Below, piece after piece: positions 9,701 through 15,512 of a stretch of 35,101 nt of DNA (position 1 is its first letter; every line of letters starts with the position of its first letter). Source of the DNA: Pseudomonadales bacterium (GTDB lineage Bacteria; Pseudomonadota; Gammaproteobacteria; Pseudomonadales; Pseudohongiellaceae). Made by a program: the position numbers and the translations under genes. The notes under the pieces are model-generated. The model worked only from the letters and a program-made list of their open reading frames with translations, was not told the origin of the DNA and did no database searches. Location of the stretch: contig JALEHB010000203.1 in assembly GCA_022763285.1 (NCBI GenBank), forward strand, positions 1 to 35,101. The letters are read 5' to 3'.

Positions 9701-11215
9701 CGTCATTGTGATGAATCAGCGGAAACGGCCATGCGGGAAATCATCCGCTGCCGCCTGGAAGGTTTGGGGCCGGTGACTGCTGCAGAGCTGGCAGCCGCGC
9801 TCGGTGTAGAGCTGGCGGCCTGCGATGCGGCACTGATTGCCCTGGAAGTGGAAGGCTTTGCCTTTCAGGGACATTTCACACCCGGCAGCGCCGGGCAGCA
9901 GGCGCCTGTGCAGTGGTGTGAACGCCGCTTGCTGCAGCGAATTCACCGTTACACCATCGATGCCCATCGCCGCGCCATCAAGCCGGTTTCCCTGCAAACC
10001 TATACTGAGTTTCTGTTTCAGCGTCATCAATTACAGGCGGTCGACAGCGGGCAGGGCAGCGGGGCCAACGGTCTGGATGGACAAACACGTCTGATGTCCT
10101 GCTTTGCCCTGCTGGATGGTGTCTCGGTGCCGGCTGTGAGTTGGGAGGCAGATCTCTATCCGGCCCGTATCCGCAATTATGATCCCAACTGGCTGGACAT
10201 GCTCTGCATCAGTGGCCGGGCCAGTTGGGGGCGCTATTCCCTGCCGCTGGCAAATCGGCGCAATTTGCAACGCAAGCGCAGTGCCGGCCCGGTGCGCAGC
10301 ACGCCGATCACCCTGAGTCAGCGCAGTAATCTGGATATCTGGCAGGCACTGGCCCGGGAGCAAGGCAGTGAATCACCATCCCTGCAAATGAGTGAACTGG
10401 CAAGCAAGGTGGAGCAGGTACTGCAGCAAATGGGCGCCAGTTTCTTCGATGAATTGCTGCGGCACAGTGGTTTGTTGCGAGCCCAGCTGGAGGAAGCACT
10501 GGCAGAGCTGGTGAGTCTGGGGCGGGTCAGCAGTGACAGCTTTACCGGGCTGCGGGCCTTGCTGATGTCCAGCAAACACAAACAGCGGGCCCAGCGGCGG
10601 CGCGGTGGGCGCGCCATGTTTGGTCTTGAAGATGCTGGTCGCTGGAGTCTGTTGAATACCTTTGAGCAGCAGCAGAATGATCAGGCTGTCGCCGGTAAAT
10701 CAGCGAATCAGCCGCTGGATGAGGAGCAGCTCAGGCGCCTGCTTGGCATCTATCTGCAACGCTGGGGAGTGCTGAGCCGGGCAGTGATTGACCGTGAGAG
10801 TCTGGCGCCGCCCTGGCGCGTTCTGCTACCGGTGCTGCGGCGCATGGAGTTGCAGGGCAGCCTGCGGGGCGGTCGATTTATTGCCGGCATCGGTGGTGAA
10901 CAATTTGCTGAACAGGAAACAGTGGAGGCGCTGCGCAAACTCAACAGGGAGCAGCAGAACTCAGCCCGGCCTTATTACTGTATTGCCGCTGTGGATCCGG
11001 TCAATCTGGTAAACCTGCTTTTACCGGGCCGCAAACTGGCGCGGCTGGCGGGTAATCGGGTTCTCTATCAGGGAGGCATTCCGGTGGCAATGCTGGAGGG
11101 CGGCGAAGTGCATTTTCTCAGGAACGTGGCGAGTGAGGAGCAGTGGTCATTGCAGCAGATGCTGCTGAAACGGGTCTATCCGCCTGCCCTGCGCAGCTAT
11201 ATCGGCAAGCATTGA
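6779..11215 (+). CDS. lhr: Lhr-type long ATP-dependent helicase (Lhr-Core plus C-terminal domain)
   Basis: 1478 residues from the ATG at 6779; the TTG at 6713 is less likely because Lhr proteins begin shortly before the Q-motif-like [15 protein letters not shown]2 helicase motifs are intact: Walker A APTGSGKT (42-49), motif Ia VSPLKAL, Walker B DEIH (167-170), motif III SAT, motif [10 protein letters not shown] (364-371). The winged-helix and beta-barrel parts of the Lhr core follow to about residue 860. The remaining 600 or so residues match the large C-terminal domain of E. coli Lhr, which is 1538 residues, so this is the full-length type. Lhr enzymes are 3'-5' translocating helicases that unwind DNA and RNA:DNA hybrids and are linked to DNA repair; uracil-DNA glycosylase activity has been reported for the C-terminal part. 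It stands alone, divergent from lepB with 193 bp between them. I see no defect in the motifs. Confidence 0.93.
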   Translation: MSLANFHPACQNWFRSRFGEPTPAQAQAWPAIQAGKHTLISAPTGSGKTLAAFYAAIDELVKKGLNNQLQDGVQLLYVSPLKALSNDIQKNLEQPLDGIAEQLHLVGSPPVDIRVAVRTGDTPANERQKMAKNPPHILVTTPESLYLLLSSASGRAMLASVSSLIIDEIHALLGDKRGSHLALSVERLAHLVARENGQHLQRIGLSATQKPIEMVANYLVGNPSESQQADCVIVDTGFRRAMEINLEVPGSPLTALMSNEVWEELYERLVTLINNHETTLVFVNTRRLSERLALALTDRLGEGAVSAHHGSMSKDHRHSAEQNLKQGKLKVLVATASMELGIDVGSVDLVVQFSSPKSIATFLQRVGRSGHSVKGTPKGVLFPLTRDDLVESAALIHSIRSGELDAIVMPEKPADILAQQIVAEVSSPSASDEAWALDDMYALLRRAYPYRNLDRDEFDSIIAMLAEGYSSRRGRRGAHLHLDAVNKRIRARRGANLIALTNGGAIPDMFDYQVVLDPEDTVVGTLNEDFALEALPGDVFTLGTHSWQLLRIDGLKVRVRDAEGMPPTIPFWFGEGPGRSRELSESVSRLKATIAELLINDSANAAVQFCVDAIGLPRSAATQMVEYLQTGMQALGVMPTRDTLVMERFFDEVGDMHVVIHSPFGSRLNRGWGLALRKRFCRSFNFELQAAANEDSIVISLGSVHSFVLDEVFRYLQSASVREVLIQAMLDAPMFEVRWRWNATRSLAIQRNRSGKRVPPQFQRMDAEDLVAHVFPDQIACQENITGKREVPKHPLVDQTVHDCLTEAMDIDELESLVAAIEANEKELVAKDLREPSPFAQEIINARPYAFLDDAPFEERRTNAIRHRRWTDPDEARDYSQLDPEAIARVKEEAWPTVTRSEELHDALLSLAFVNDEEFKQQSWDAFMVSLQAENRALRVDNGSQGLWIAAEQAARFKVLFPDFELPDSLPQALRHCDESAETAMREIIRCRLEGLGPVTAAELAAALGVELAACDAALIALEVEGFAFQGHFTPGSAGQQAPVQWCERRLLQRIHRYTIDAHRRAIKPVSLQTYTEFLFQRHQLQAVDSGQGSGANGLDGQTRLMSCFALLDGVSVPAVSWEADLYPARIRNYDPNWLDMLCISGRASWGRYSLPLANRRNLQRKRSAGPVRSTPITLSQRSNLDIWQALAREQGSESPSLQMSELASKVEQVLQQMGASFFDELLRHSGLLRAQLEEALAELVSLGRVSSDSFTGLRALLMSSKHKQRAQRRRGGRAMFGLEDAGRWSLLNTFEQQQNDQAVAGKSANQPLDEEQLRRLLGIYLQRWGVLSRAVIDRESLAPPWRVLLPVLRRMELQGSLRGGRFIAGIGGEQFAEQETVEALRKLNREQQNSARPYYCIAAVDPVNLVNLLLPGRKLARLAGNRVLYQGGIPVAMLEGGEVHFLRNVASEEQWSLQQMLLKRVYPPALRSYIGKH

Positions 11216-11261
11216 TCAAGTCGCCGGGGATCTTGAGCGTTGCCAGTCCGGTTTCAACAGG

Positions 11262-11300
11262 CATAAAAAATCCCGTCGCCCAAGGCCTGGCCGACGGGAT
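11262..11300 (-). terminator. Terminator-like hairpin, U-tract on the minus strand
   Basis: ATCCCGTCG (11270-11278) pairs with CGACGGGAT (11292-11300), and a run of six A (11265-11270) precedes it on the plus strand. Only the minus strand therefore gives hairpin plus U-tract. It lies 46 bp past the lhr stop and could weakly stop lhr as well, but the plus strand lacks a T-run. No minus-strand gene lies nearby upstream for it to serve. Confidence 0.6.
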
Positions 11301-11321
11301 CCTCTACGTATGGGAGCAACA

Positions 11322-11337
11322 GAACAGCGAACTGTTC
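11322..11337. repeat. 16-bp perfect inverted repeat (hairpin with CGAA loop)
   Basis: GAACAG (11322-11327), CGAA, CTGTTC (11332-11337). As RNA it is a 6-bp stem with a CGAA tetraloop, extendable by GGAG (11313-11316) with CTCC across an internal loop. As DNA it could be an operator. It lies between the lhr terminator-like hairpin and the leader of the small ORF. Confidence 0.5.
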
Positions 11338-11338
11338 T

Positions 11339-11493
11339 CCTCCAGTTAGTCCAAACCTACTCGAAACTACTCAAACCGGTTGGAATGAATTCGATCAGGC
11401 GGAATAACCGGAGGCTCCCCTAATAGATTGACTATTGATGGGATCACCTCCTTTTCATCCAGGGTAGCATCGAATGCCAGGAGGTCCCCCCTG
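11339..11493 (+). promoter_or_regulatory. Structured 5' leader with alternating CCTCC/GGAGG blocks and 16S-tail mimic
   Basis: Four blocks alternate along the plus strand: CCTCC (11339-11343), GGAGG (11410-11414), CCTCC inside GGATCACCTCCTT (11441-11453), and the Shine-Dalgarno AGGAGGT (11479-11485) ahead of the ATG at 11494. The third block pairs perfectly with the Shine-Dalgarno (ACCTCCT/AGGAGGT, with GGG/CCC beyond a small bulge) and can instead pair with the second block. Pairings 1:2 with 3:4 would hide the ribosome site; pairing 2:3 would free it. The 13-nt third block is identical to the 3' end of 16S rRNA (GGATCACCTCCTT). These are direct sequence facts; that the leader is a regulatory switch is inference. 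No known riboswitch consensus was recognised. Confidence 0.4.
11357..11376 (+). repeat. Tandem 10-bp direct repeat CTACTC(G/A)AA
   Basis: CTACTCGAAA (11357-11366) is followed directly by CTACTCAAAC (11367-11376). The 9-mer CTACTCAAA occurs again at 11743-11751, where its first part forms the 3' arm of a hairpin just before the PilZ gene. Function unknown; it could be a protein or RNA binding site. Confidence 0.5.
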
Positions 11494-11727
11494 ATGGAAC
11501 CACTAACATATACCTGTGATTTTTATACCCCAGCTTTGCAGCTCTGTAAAGAAAGAATTCCCCAAGGATTGGGCTGCCCAATCCCACCCAATAGCTTGGA
11601 TTTGCTACAAAAAATCATTGTCAGGAATGAGTACGAGGTCACATTAATATTTAAAGATTTTCGTATTCTGGAAGCCTGTAGCGCCAGGAAGCACTTTAAC
11701 AATGGAAAGCCTGGTGCGATGCCCTGA
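11494..11727 (+). CDS. Small hypothetical protein, 77 residues
   Basis: The ATG at 11494 has a perfect Shine-Dalgarno AGGAGGT at 11479-11485, about the best in this window. The predicted protein begins MEPLTYTCDFYTPALQ and contains four cysteines, no membrane segment, no signal peptide and no motif I recognise. The codons are visibly richer in A+T (for example ATATTTAAAGATTTT) than those of the neighbours, suggesting either a young or transferred gene, or a chance ORF in an intergenic region. An upstream in-frame ATG at 11428 would start inside the structured leader and lacks a ribosome site. It lies 48 bp before the PilZ gene on the same strand. Support is the ribosome site only; codon statistics or homologues are needed. 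Confidence 0.4.
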   Translation: MEPLTYTCDFYTPALQLCKERIPQGLGCPIPPNSLDLLQKIIVRNEYEVTLIFKDFRILEACSARKHFNNGKPGAMP

Positions 11728-11749
11728 GTAGCGTTTTTGTGTCTACTCA
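11725..11749 (+). repeat. Hairpin TGAGTAG/CTACTCA before the PilZ gene
   Basis: TGAGTAG (11725-11731) and CTACTCA (11743-11749) form a 7-bp stem with an 11-nt T-rich loop. It overlaps the TGA stop of the small ORF and ends 26 bp before the PilZ start. Both arms are low in G+C and no T-run follows, so it is unlikely to be a terminator. The 5' arm could also pair with the tandem CTACTC repeats at 11357-11376. Confidence 0.4.
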
Positions 11750-11775
11750 AAGCTGTATCAAGGAGGGAAAGGGCA

Positions 11776-12126
11776 ATGATTGAAAGACGAGAACATCGAC
11801 GGGTCGAAGTCGATTACTGGGCCAGTCTCAAGCATCCTCTGCTTGGCACCATGACCGGAAGCGTCAGGGATCTTTCATTAAGCGGTCTGGCTATTGAACT
11901 TGATGAAGACGTGAACTTCTTCGTGATGATGGAGCTGGACGTGCACATTCATGGCGATGGCTGGGACGACACCATGCCGGCATTGGTGGTCCAGGTTGTT
12001 CGGGTTAATCAGAGAGAAGTGGCACTTCGCTTCATAGATGAGTCTGAAGACAGCTATGGTATGGGCAGTGAAGCAGAGTTCGGATTTACCCTCGCCGAAA
12101 CAGATGATATCCAGTTGCGGGCCTGA
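11776..12126 (+). CDS. PilZ-domain c-di-GMP-binding protein
   Basis: 116 residues from the ATG at 11776, preceded by AAGGAGGG. A GTG-started frame from 11737 exists but would begin inside a hairpin. The c-di-GMP motifs are complete: an RxxxR motif near the N-terminus (RREHRR, residues 4-9) and D32-x-S34-x-x-G37 (RDLSLSGLAI). The rest is a small beta-barrel with an acidic tail; there is no second domain, signal peptide or membrane segment, so it is a stand-alone cytoplasmic receptor. Such proteins translate c-di-GMP level into motility, adhesion or polysaccharide output through partner proteins. The partner cannot be inferred: no flagellar, pilus or cellulose gene is nearby, and the next gene (DUF6164) converges on it. 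Confidence 0.9.
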   Translation: MIERREHRRVEVDYWASLKHPLLGTMTGSVRDLSLSGLAIELDEDVNFFVMMELDVHIHGDGWDDTMPALVVQVVRVNQREVALRFIDESEDSYGMGSEAEFGFTLAETDDIQLRA

Positions 12127-12144
12127 ATCGATCGGGCTCGCTAG

Positions 12145-12507
12145 CTAGTCAAAACTCAGGAAGTAAACCAGCGACAGATAAAGGACCACCGCCACCATTG
12201 CCAGATAGCTGAGAAACCGGAAAGGACTCTCCCGAAAATAATCCCAGCTACTGCGCGCCTCACCCCTCTGCTTGCTTTGCAGATACTGCTCACGTATTCG
12301 CACAGCCCGTTGCAGCTGATAGTCATCCAGTAAGTCACGGGCTCTGGAAAAATCCTCATCATTGTTAATCCAGAGGGCTGGCATGGAAATACCCCAGTTG
12401 CCCGGCGAGGTTTCGAAATAGCCGATATCATGATCATCCAGCAGCTGCCTTACTTCTTCGGCCTCATCATCGGGGACGTCGCGCAGTCGAAACAGGAGCC
12501 TGGACAT
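12145..12507 (-). CDS. DUF6164 family membrane-anchored protein
   Basis: 120 residues from the ATG at 12505-12507. An upstream in-frame ATG (12573) is possible, but members I recall begin at the equivalent of MSRLLFRLRDVPDDEAEEVR. The N-terminal 70 residues resemble a small alpha/beta putative-signal-transducing domain (LLDDHDIGYFETSPGNWGIS, then ALWINNDEDFSRARDLLDDY). A basic helix (RIREQYLQSKQRGEAR) follows, and then one C-terminal transmembrane segment (FLSYLAMVAVVLYLSLVYFL). This is a tail-anchored layout with the soluble part in the cytoplasm. Function is unknown. The gene converges on the PilZ gene with 18 bp between stops and is divergent from the TraB/GumN gene. Confidence 0.75.
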   Translation of the reverse strand: MSRLLFRLRDVPDDEAEEVRQLLDDHDIGYFETSPGNWGISMPALWINNDEDFSRARDLLDDYQLQRAVRIREQYLQSKQRGEARSSWDYFRESPFRFLSYLAMVAVVLYLSLVYFLSFD

Positions 12508-12656
12508 TTGGGAACACTTCGCAGTGGGTAGTTGGCGGAGGGTGAGGGTGACATTCTTGTCAATCAGGTGCATCCTACCGATACTGTGCCGGGCTGTAAA
12601 TCAGGCGCGGGCAGAGCATTCAGGCAGTACAGCAAACTGAAAAACAGGATCCGCTT

Positions 12657-13535
12657 ATGGGAGATTTATTGAAAACCTCAGCCGCAGGTATCGCATCGCT
12701 GCTGCTGGCTGTTGTGGCAAATCCCGCTTCGGCAGACAGTTCGGTCTGGCGTGTGAGCGAGGGGTCGAGCACCCTGTATCTGGGTGGTACTGTGCATTTG
12801 TTGAGGCCGAGTGACTATCCCTTGCCGGAAGAATTTGAAACAGCCTATAACGCCGCCGATGAACTGGTGTTTGAAACCGATCTCAGCTCCATGGGTGATC
12901 TGGCGACCCAGGCCCAAATGCTGGCGGAACTGACCTATAACGATGCGAGAACCCTGCAATCGGTACTCAATGAACAAGCCTATGCTGCACTAGAGGAATA
13001 TACCGCGTCGGTGGGTTTGCCCATCAGCATGATGCAGAAGTTCAAACCAGGCATGGTAATCAGCACCCTGCAGGTGATGCAGTTTCAAAGCATGGGCTTC
13101 ACCCCGGAAGGGGTGGATGCGTATTTTAATGAGCGCGCCCTGGGTGACGGCAAGGCTCTTGCAGCCCTGGAAACCGTGCAGGAACAGATAGGTTTCCTGG
13201 CCGCCATGGGTGAGGGCAACGAAAGCGAATTTATCCTGTTGTCATTGTCAGACCTGGAAGAGTCTGACGCCATGATGGAAGATATGATCAGTGCCTGGCG
13301 TGAAGGCAACACCCGACAGCTGTCTGACATGTTCGTCGATGATATGCGTGAGCAGGCACCAGAGATTTATGAATCCCTGCTGCGCAGCCGGAATCTGGCC
13401 TGGTTGCCGCAGATAGAGTCCATGCTGGCCGATGCCAATACCGAGTTCGTGCTGGTGGGGGCAGCCCATCTGGTGGGAGAGGACGGACTGTTGGCCATGC
13501 TGACAGCGGCAGGCTATGAGGTGGAAAAGCTCTGA
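12657..13535 (+). CDS. TraB/GumN family protein
   Basis: 292 residues with a Sec signal peptide (cleavage near NPASA/DSS, about residue 26), so exported. The family landmarks are present: LYLGGTVHLL with the GTxH motif at residues 44-47, an acidic E-T-D (FETDL) shortly after, and the C-terminal FVLVGAAHLVGEDG with the second conserved His. TraB/GumN proteins share a fold with EreA/ChaN-type proteins and the Tiki metalloproteases; the GTxH and C-terminal His are the proposed metal ligands. Whether bacterial GumN-like members are proteases is not settled. The ATG at 12657 has AGGATC upstream. The gene stands alone and ends at a bidirectional terminator. Confidence 0.9.
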   Translation: MGDLLKTSAAGIASLLLAVVANPASADSSVWRVSEGSSTLYLGGTVHLLRPSDYPLPEEFETAYNAADELVFETDLSSMGDLATQAQMLAELTYNDARTLQSVLNEQAYAALEEYTASVGLPISMMQKFKPGMVISTLQVMQFQSMGFTPEGVDAYFNERALGDGKALAALETVQEQIGFLAAMGEGNESEFILLSLSDLEESDAMMEDMISAWREGNTRQLSDMFVDDMREQAPEIYESLLRSRNLAWLPQIESMLADANTEFVLVGAAHLVGEDGLLAMLTAAGYEVEKL

Positions 13536-13575
13536 GCAAGGGCTGAATCTCTGGCGAAAGGCTCGAAACAGGCAT

Positions 13576-13605
13576 AAAAAAAGGAGACCCAGGGTCTCCT
13601 TTTTT
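13576..13605. terminator. Bidirectional intrinsic terminator
   Basis: AAGGAGACC (13581-13589) and GGTCTCCTT (13593-13601) form a 9-bp stem with loop CAG, flanked by an A-run on the left and a T-run on the right. It therefore works for the TraB/GumN gene on plus and the small SutA-like gene on minus, which converge here. Confidence 0.92.
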
Positions 13606-13625
13606 GTTGTTGCAATTCCGGGCTG

Positions 13626-13802
13626 TCAGGAACTGGTTTTGTGGCTCAGGACGATCTGCCTGGGACCACTGGTCGAAGTCTGACCACTGACGCCGGAAGG
13701 GATTTGCTGCACCTTGCCACCGGCTTTCAAAAACGCTTCGACATGCTCTTCTAGATCAGCACGGTTGCTGACCGGTGCGTCCTTTTTTGCTTTATTCGCC
13801 AT
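13626..13802 (-). CDS. Small SutA-like protein (58 residues)
   Basis: 58 residues from the ATG at 13800-13802, with AAAAGG upstream. A longer GTG/TTG-started reading of 66 residues is less likely. The N-terminus is basic (MANKAKKD). The core EEHVEAFLKAGGKVQQIPSG resembles the C-terminal region of Pseudomonas SutA (EEFLSRGGKVQEI), a small RNA-polymerase-binding protein active in slow growth. Unlike SutA, it lacks the long acidic N-terminal tail, and its C-terminus is S/T-rich. This resemblance is recalled by eye and may only define a broader small-protein family. The gene ends at the bidirectional terminator. The presence of the core motif makes it a real gene; the function is uncertain. Confidence 0.6.
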   Translation of the reverse strand: MANKAKKDAPVSNRADLEEHVEAFLKAGGKVQQIPSGVSGQTSTSGPRQIVLSHKTSS

Positions 13803-13908
13803 AACTACCTTTTCTCGAACGGTCAAAACTCCCCATTATACACGAAGAGGCCTGACCGGGCTATTCAATTGACGGGACTCAGTGTCCGGTCAACGCAGCT
13901 TCACCCGT

Positions 13909-14217
13909 TTAGCGGGCTTTGGAACCAAGGCGTTTGCGCGGGCGAATGAAATAATCCGAATAGTAGTCTTCCGGCAATTCGCCGATCATTTCATCCAGTG
14001 ATGTTTTGTAAATAACTTTCATCTTGGCCAGCAATTCCAGATCCAGATGGCAGCCATAGTTGCGAACCGTTTCAATGTCCTCCAACTGTTTGCGGGAGAT
14101 TCCAAGCAGGCGTGCGCCTTCGTTCATGGAATAACCTGCATTGAGGCGCAGCTGGCGAATATTCTTTTTCACGGTAACGGTGATAGGTGAAAACTTTGAA
14201 AATTGTGGATGGCTCAT
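13909..14217 (-). CDS. XRE-type helix-turn-helix DNA-binding protein
   Basis: 102 residues from the ATG at 14215-14217; another in-frame ATG at 14244 would add nine residues. A Cro/CI-type helix-turn-helix spans about residues 15-72: IRQLRLNAGYSMNEGARLLGISRKQLEDIE, followed by LDLELLAKMKVIYKTSLDEMI, the usual five-helix pattern. The C-terminus is aromatic then basic (EDYYSDYFIRPRKRLGSKAR) without a recognisable ligand domain. It is monocistronic. Two inverted repeats in its upstream region (14299-14324) could be its operators. Target genes are unknown; no phage or toxin-antitoxin partner lies next to it. Confidence 0.82.
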   Translation of the reverse strand: MSHPQFSKFSPITVTVKKNIRQLRLNAGYSMNEGARLLGISRKQLEDIETVRNYGCHLDLELLAKMKVIYKTSLDEMIGELPEDYYSDYFIRPRKRLGSKAR

Positions 14218-14298
14218 AGTGTATATACCCCCGGGGCCGGTCATTCTCGGCCAAGCCCGGTTTTTCCCTCTAATCTTGTGGTCCTGTTAGGTGTATTC

Positions 14299-14324
14299 GG
14301 AACTCCTGGTTCCTGATCATCAGG
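14299..14324. promoter_or_regulatory. Two overlapping palindromes upstream of the XRE gene
   Basis: GGAAC-TCCTG-GTTCC (14299-14313) and CCTGAT-C-ATCAGG (14312-14324) overlap by two bases, about 85-110 bp upstream of the regulator start. Spacing and symmetry suit an operator for a dimeric repressor such as the XRE protein itself. No promoter elements were identified with confidence. Confidence 0.3.
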
Positions 14325-14367
14325 TGCTACAACAAAAAACACCAGCAAATTCACGGTAGCACAGGGG

Positions 14368-14401
14368 CCGCCAATTTCTAATGGTTTCTTGAAATTGCCG
14401 G
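14368..14401 (-). terminator. Hairpin downstream of the 14462-17825 gene pair
   Basis: CCG-c-CAATTTC (14368-14378) pairs with GAAATTG-c-CGG (14391-14401), with one C/C mismatch and a 12-nt loop. It lies about 60 bp past the stop of the minus-strand gene at 14462. No U-tract follows in either direction, so it is at most an RNA-stabilising 3' end or a factor-dependent terminator. Confidence 0.3.
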
Positions 14402-14461
14402 GACGCCTCGCTGCTATTTAATAATCTAGTCAATTCAAGCTGCAAATTTCAAAACAGAAAC

Positions 14462-15490
14462 TCACTGGCCGGACTTCAATTTCGCCAGCAGCCTGCCGAA
14501 GCTTCTTTTGAGCCAACGTTCCGTCGCGGTTTCACGACTGAAATCGAAATGCATGGCTGCATTATTCATAAAAGGGGCCATGTGCTGCCTGATATAGGTC
14601 AAGGCGCCGGCTTCGGAAATGCCCGCCAGGGTATTTTTGTAGTCTGTCAGAATTATCTCATCAAGAAAATGATAGCCGGTCTTACCCATGGCGCCGACGG
14701 TACCGGCACTGAGTTGTGTCGCTGTTGCTGCGTGAACCGAAAGAATCCCCAGTACCTCGCTGACAGAGAGGCCCTGCTTTCTGGCAACCAGATTGATCTG
14801 GCTCCACAGTGCTTCAAAACGGGGCATCAGATTATTGGAATGCTCAGCCAGGCGGGAAGTGGTTGCGCGCAGTTCATCGGCCAGTTGCTTGATCTCTTCC
14901 CGTGAAAGCGGTGGGGTATCGATGGCCGTGGCGCCCTGCCGACCCATATCATGAACAGCCTGGAGTACCTGTTCCAGGGATTCCGGATTGGCGTCTTCAG
15001 AAATCACTGCGTTTTCTTTCAGGTAGTGAACCAGTCGATTTAAAAACACCTGACCACCACGGGCGGTATCGGAAGCAATGGCAAACACCCAGACCGGACT
15101 CAGGTGCATGGTTAAAAGCCCGGCGGTCTCGAGACTGGTGCCGAGCATCTTGCGCTGAACGAAACGTTCCTTGAGTTCCTGATCGCTATGTTCTGCTTCG
15201 ACACCGGCGATGTTGCGAATCAAAAAGGCCTGAAACATGCCCAGAGTGAAACGATAACTACTGGTACTTTGCAGGGCGGTTGGAAGCAGGGTTTGACTCA
15301 GCAGCATGGTGGAGCCGCCAATCAGGGCACTCAAGGCCCGGGCGCTGCGCTCCGGAAAGGACAATCCCAGGCGCAGATAGCGACTGAGCCGATCGGTATA
15401 GCTTTGCCTGGACTCATGCAGTGCTGGCAGTTGCGGTAAAGTGACCGGGGCCTGATCGGCTTCGGGGTCCCCGGGTCGTTCAGTGCTCAT
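14462..15490 (-). CDS. Hypothetical helical protein paired with a cyclase-like gene
   Basis: 342 residues; I do not recognise the family. The N-terminus (MSTERPGDPEADQAP) looks disordered. The rest is predicted largely helical by eye, with moderately hydrophobic stretches around 53-74 (ALSALIGGSTMLLSQTLLP) and 95-135 that could associate with a membrane. A central part is rich in L and E (LTREE-like, coiled coil possible around 180-235). A conserved-looking segment follows (LSVHAATATQLSAGTVGAMG). The C-terminus is basic (ERWLKRSFGRLLAKLKSGQ) and could be an amphipathic helix. It starts 22 bp after the cyclase-like gene on the same strand, so the two are almost certainly cotranscribed and may act together. 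No signal peptide or catalytic motif is visible. Confidence 0.8.
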   Translation of the reverse strand: MSTERPGDPEADQAPVTLPQLPALHESRQSYTDRLSRYLRLGLSFPERSARALSALIGGSTMLLSQTLLPTALQSTSSYRFTLGMFQAFLIRNIAGVEAEHSDQELKERFVQRKMLGTSLETAGLLTMHLSPVWVFAIASDTARGGQVFLNRLVHYLKENAVISEDANPESLEQVLQAVHDMGRQGATAIDTPPLSREEIKQLADELRATTSRLAEHSNNLMPRFEALWSQINLVARKQGLSVSEVLGILSVHAATATQLSAGTVGAMGKTGYHFLDEIILTDYKNTLAGISEAGALTYIRQHMAPFMNNAAMHFDFSRETATERWLKRSFGRLLAKLKSGQ

Positions 15491-15512
15491 AAGAGTGTGT
15501 CCACAGCAAGGG

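Noticed and set aside
11322-11337. LexA/SOS box from the GAACAG/CTGTTC palindrome
   Set aside because: The gammaproteobacterial LexA consensus is CTGT-N8-ACAG; the half-sites here are in the opposite order.
11441-11453. Fragment of a 16S rRNA gene
   Set aside because: Only the last 13 nt match; upstream bases do not resemble the 16S 3' domain and no ITS or tRNA follows.
11339-11775. c-di-GMP (GEMM) riboswitch before the PilZ gene
   Set aside because: The characteristic conserved GEMM core and its tetraloop-receptor bases are not visible, despite the suggestive PilZ context.
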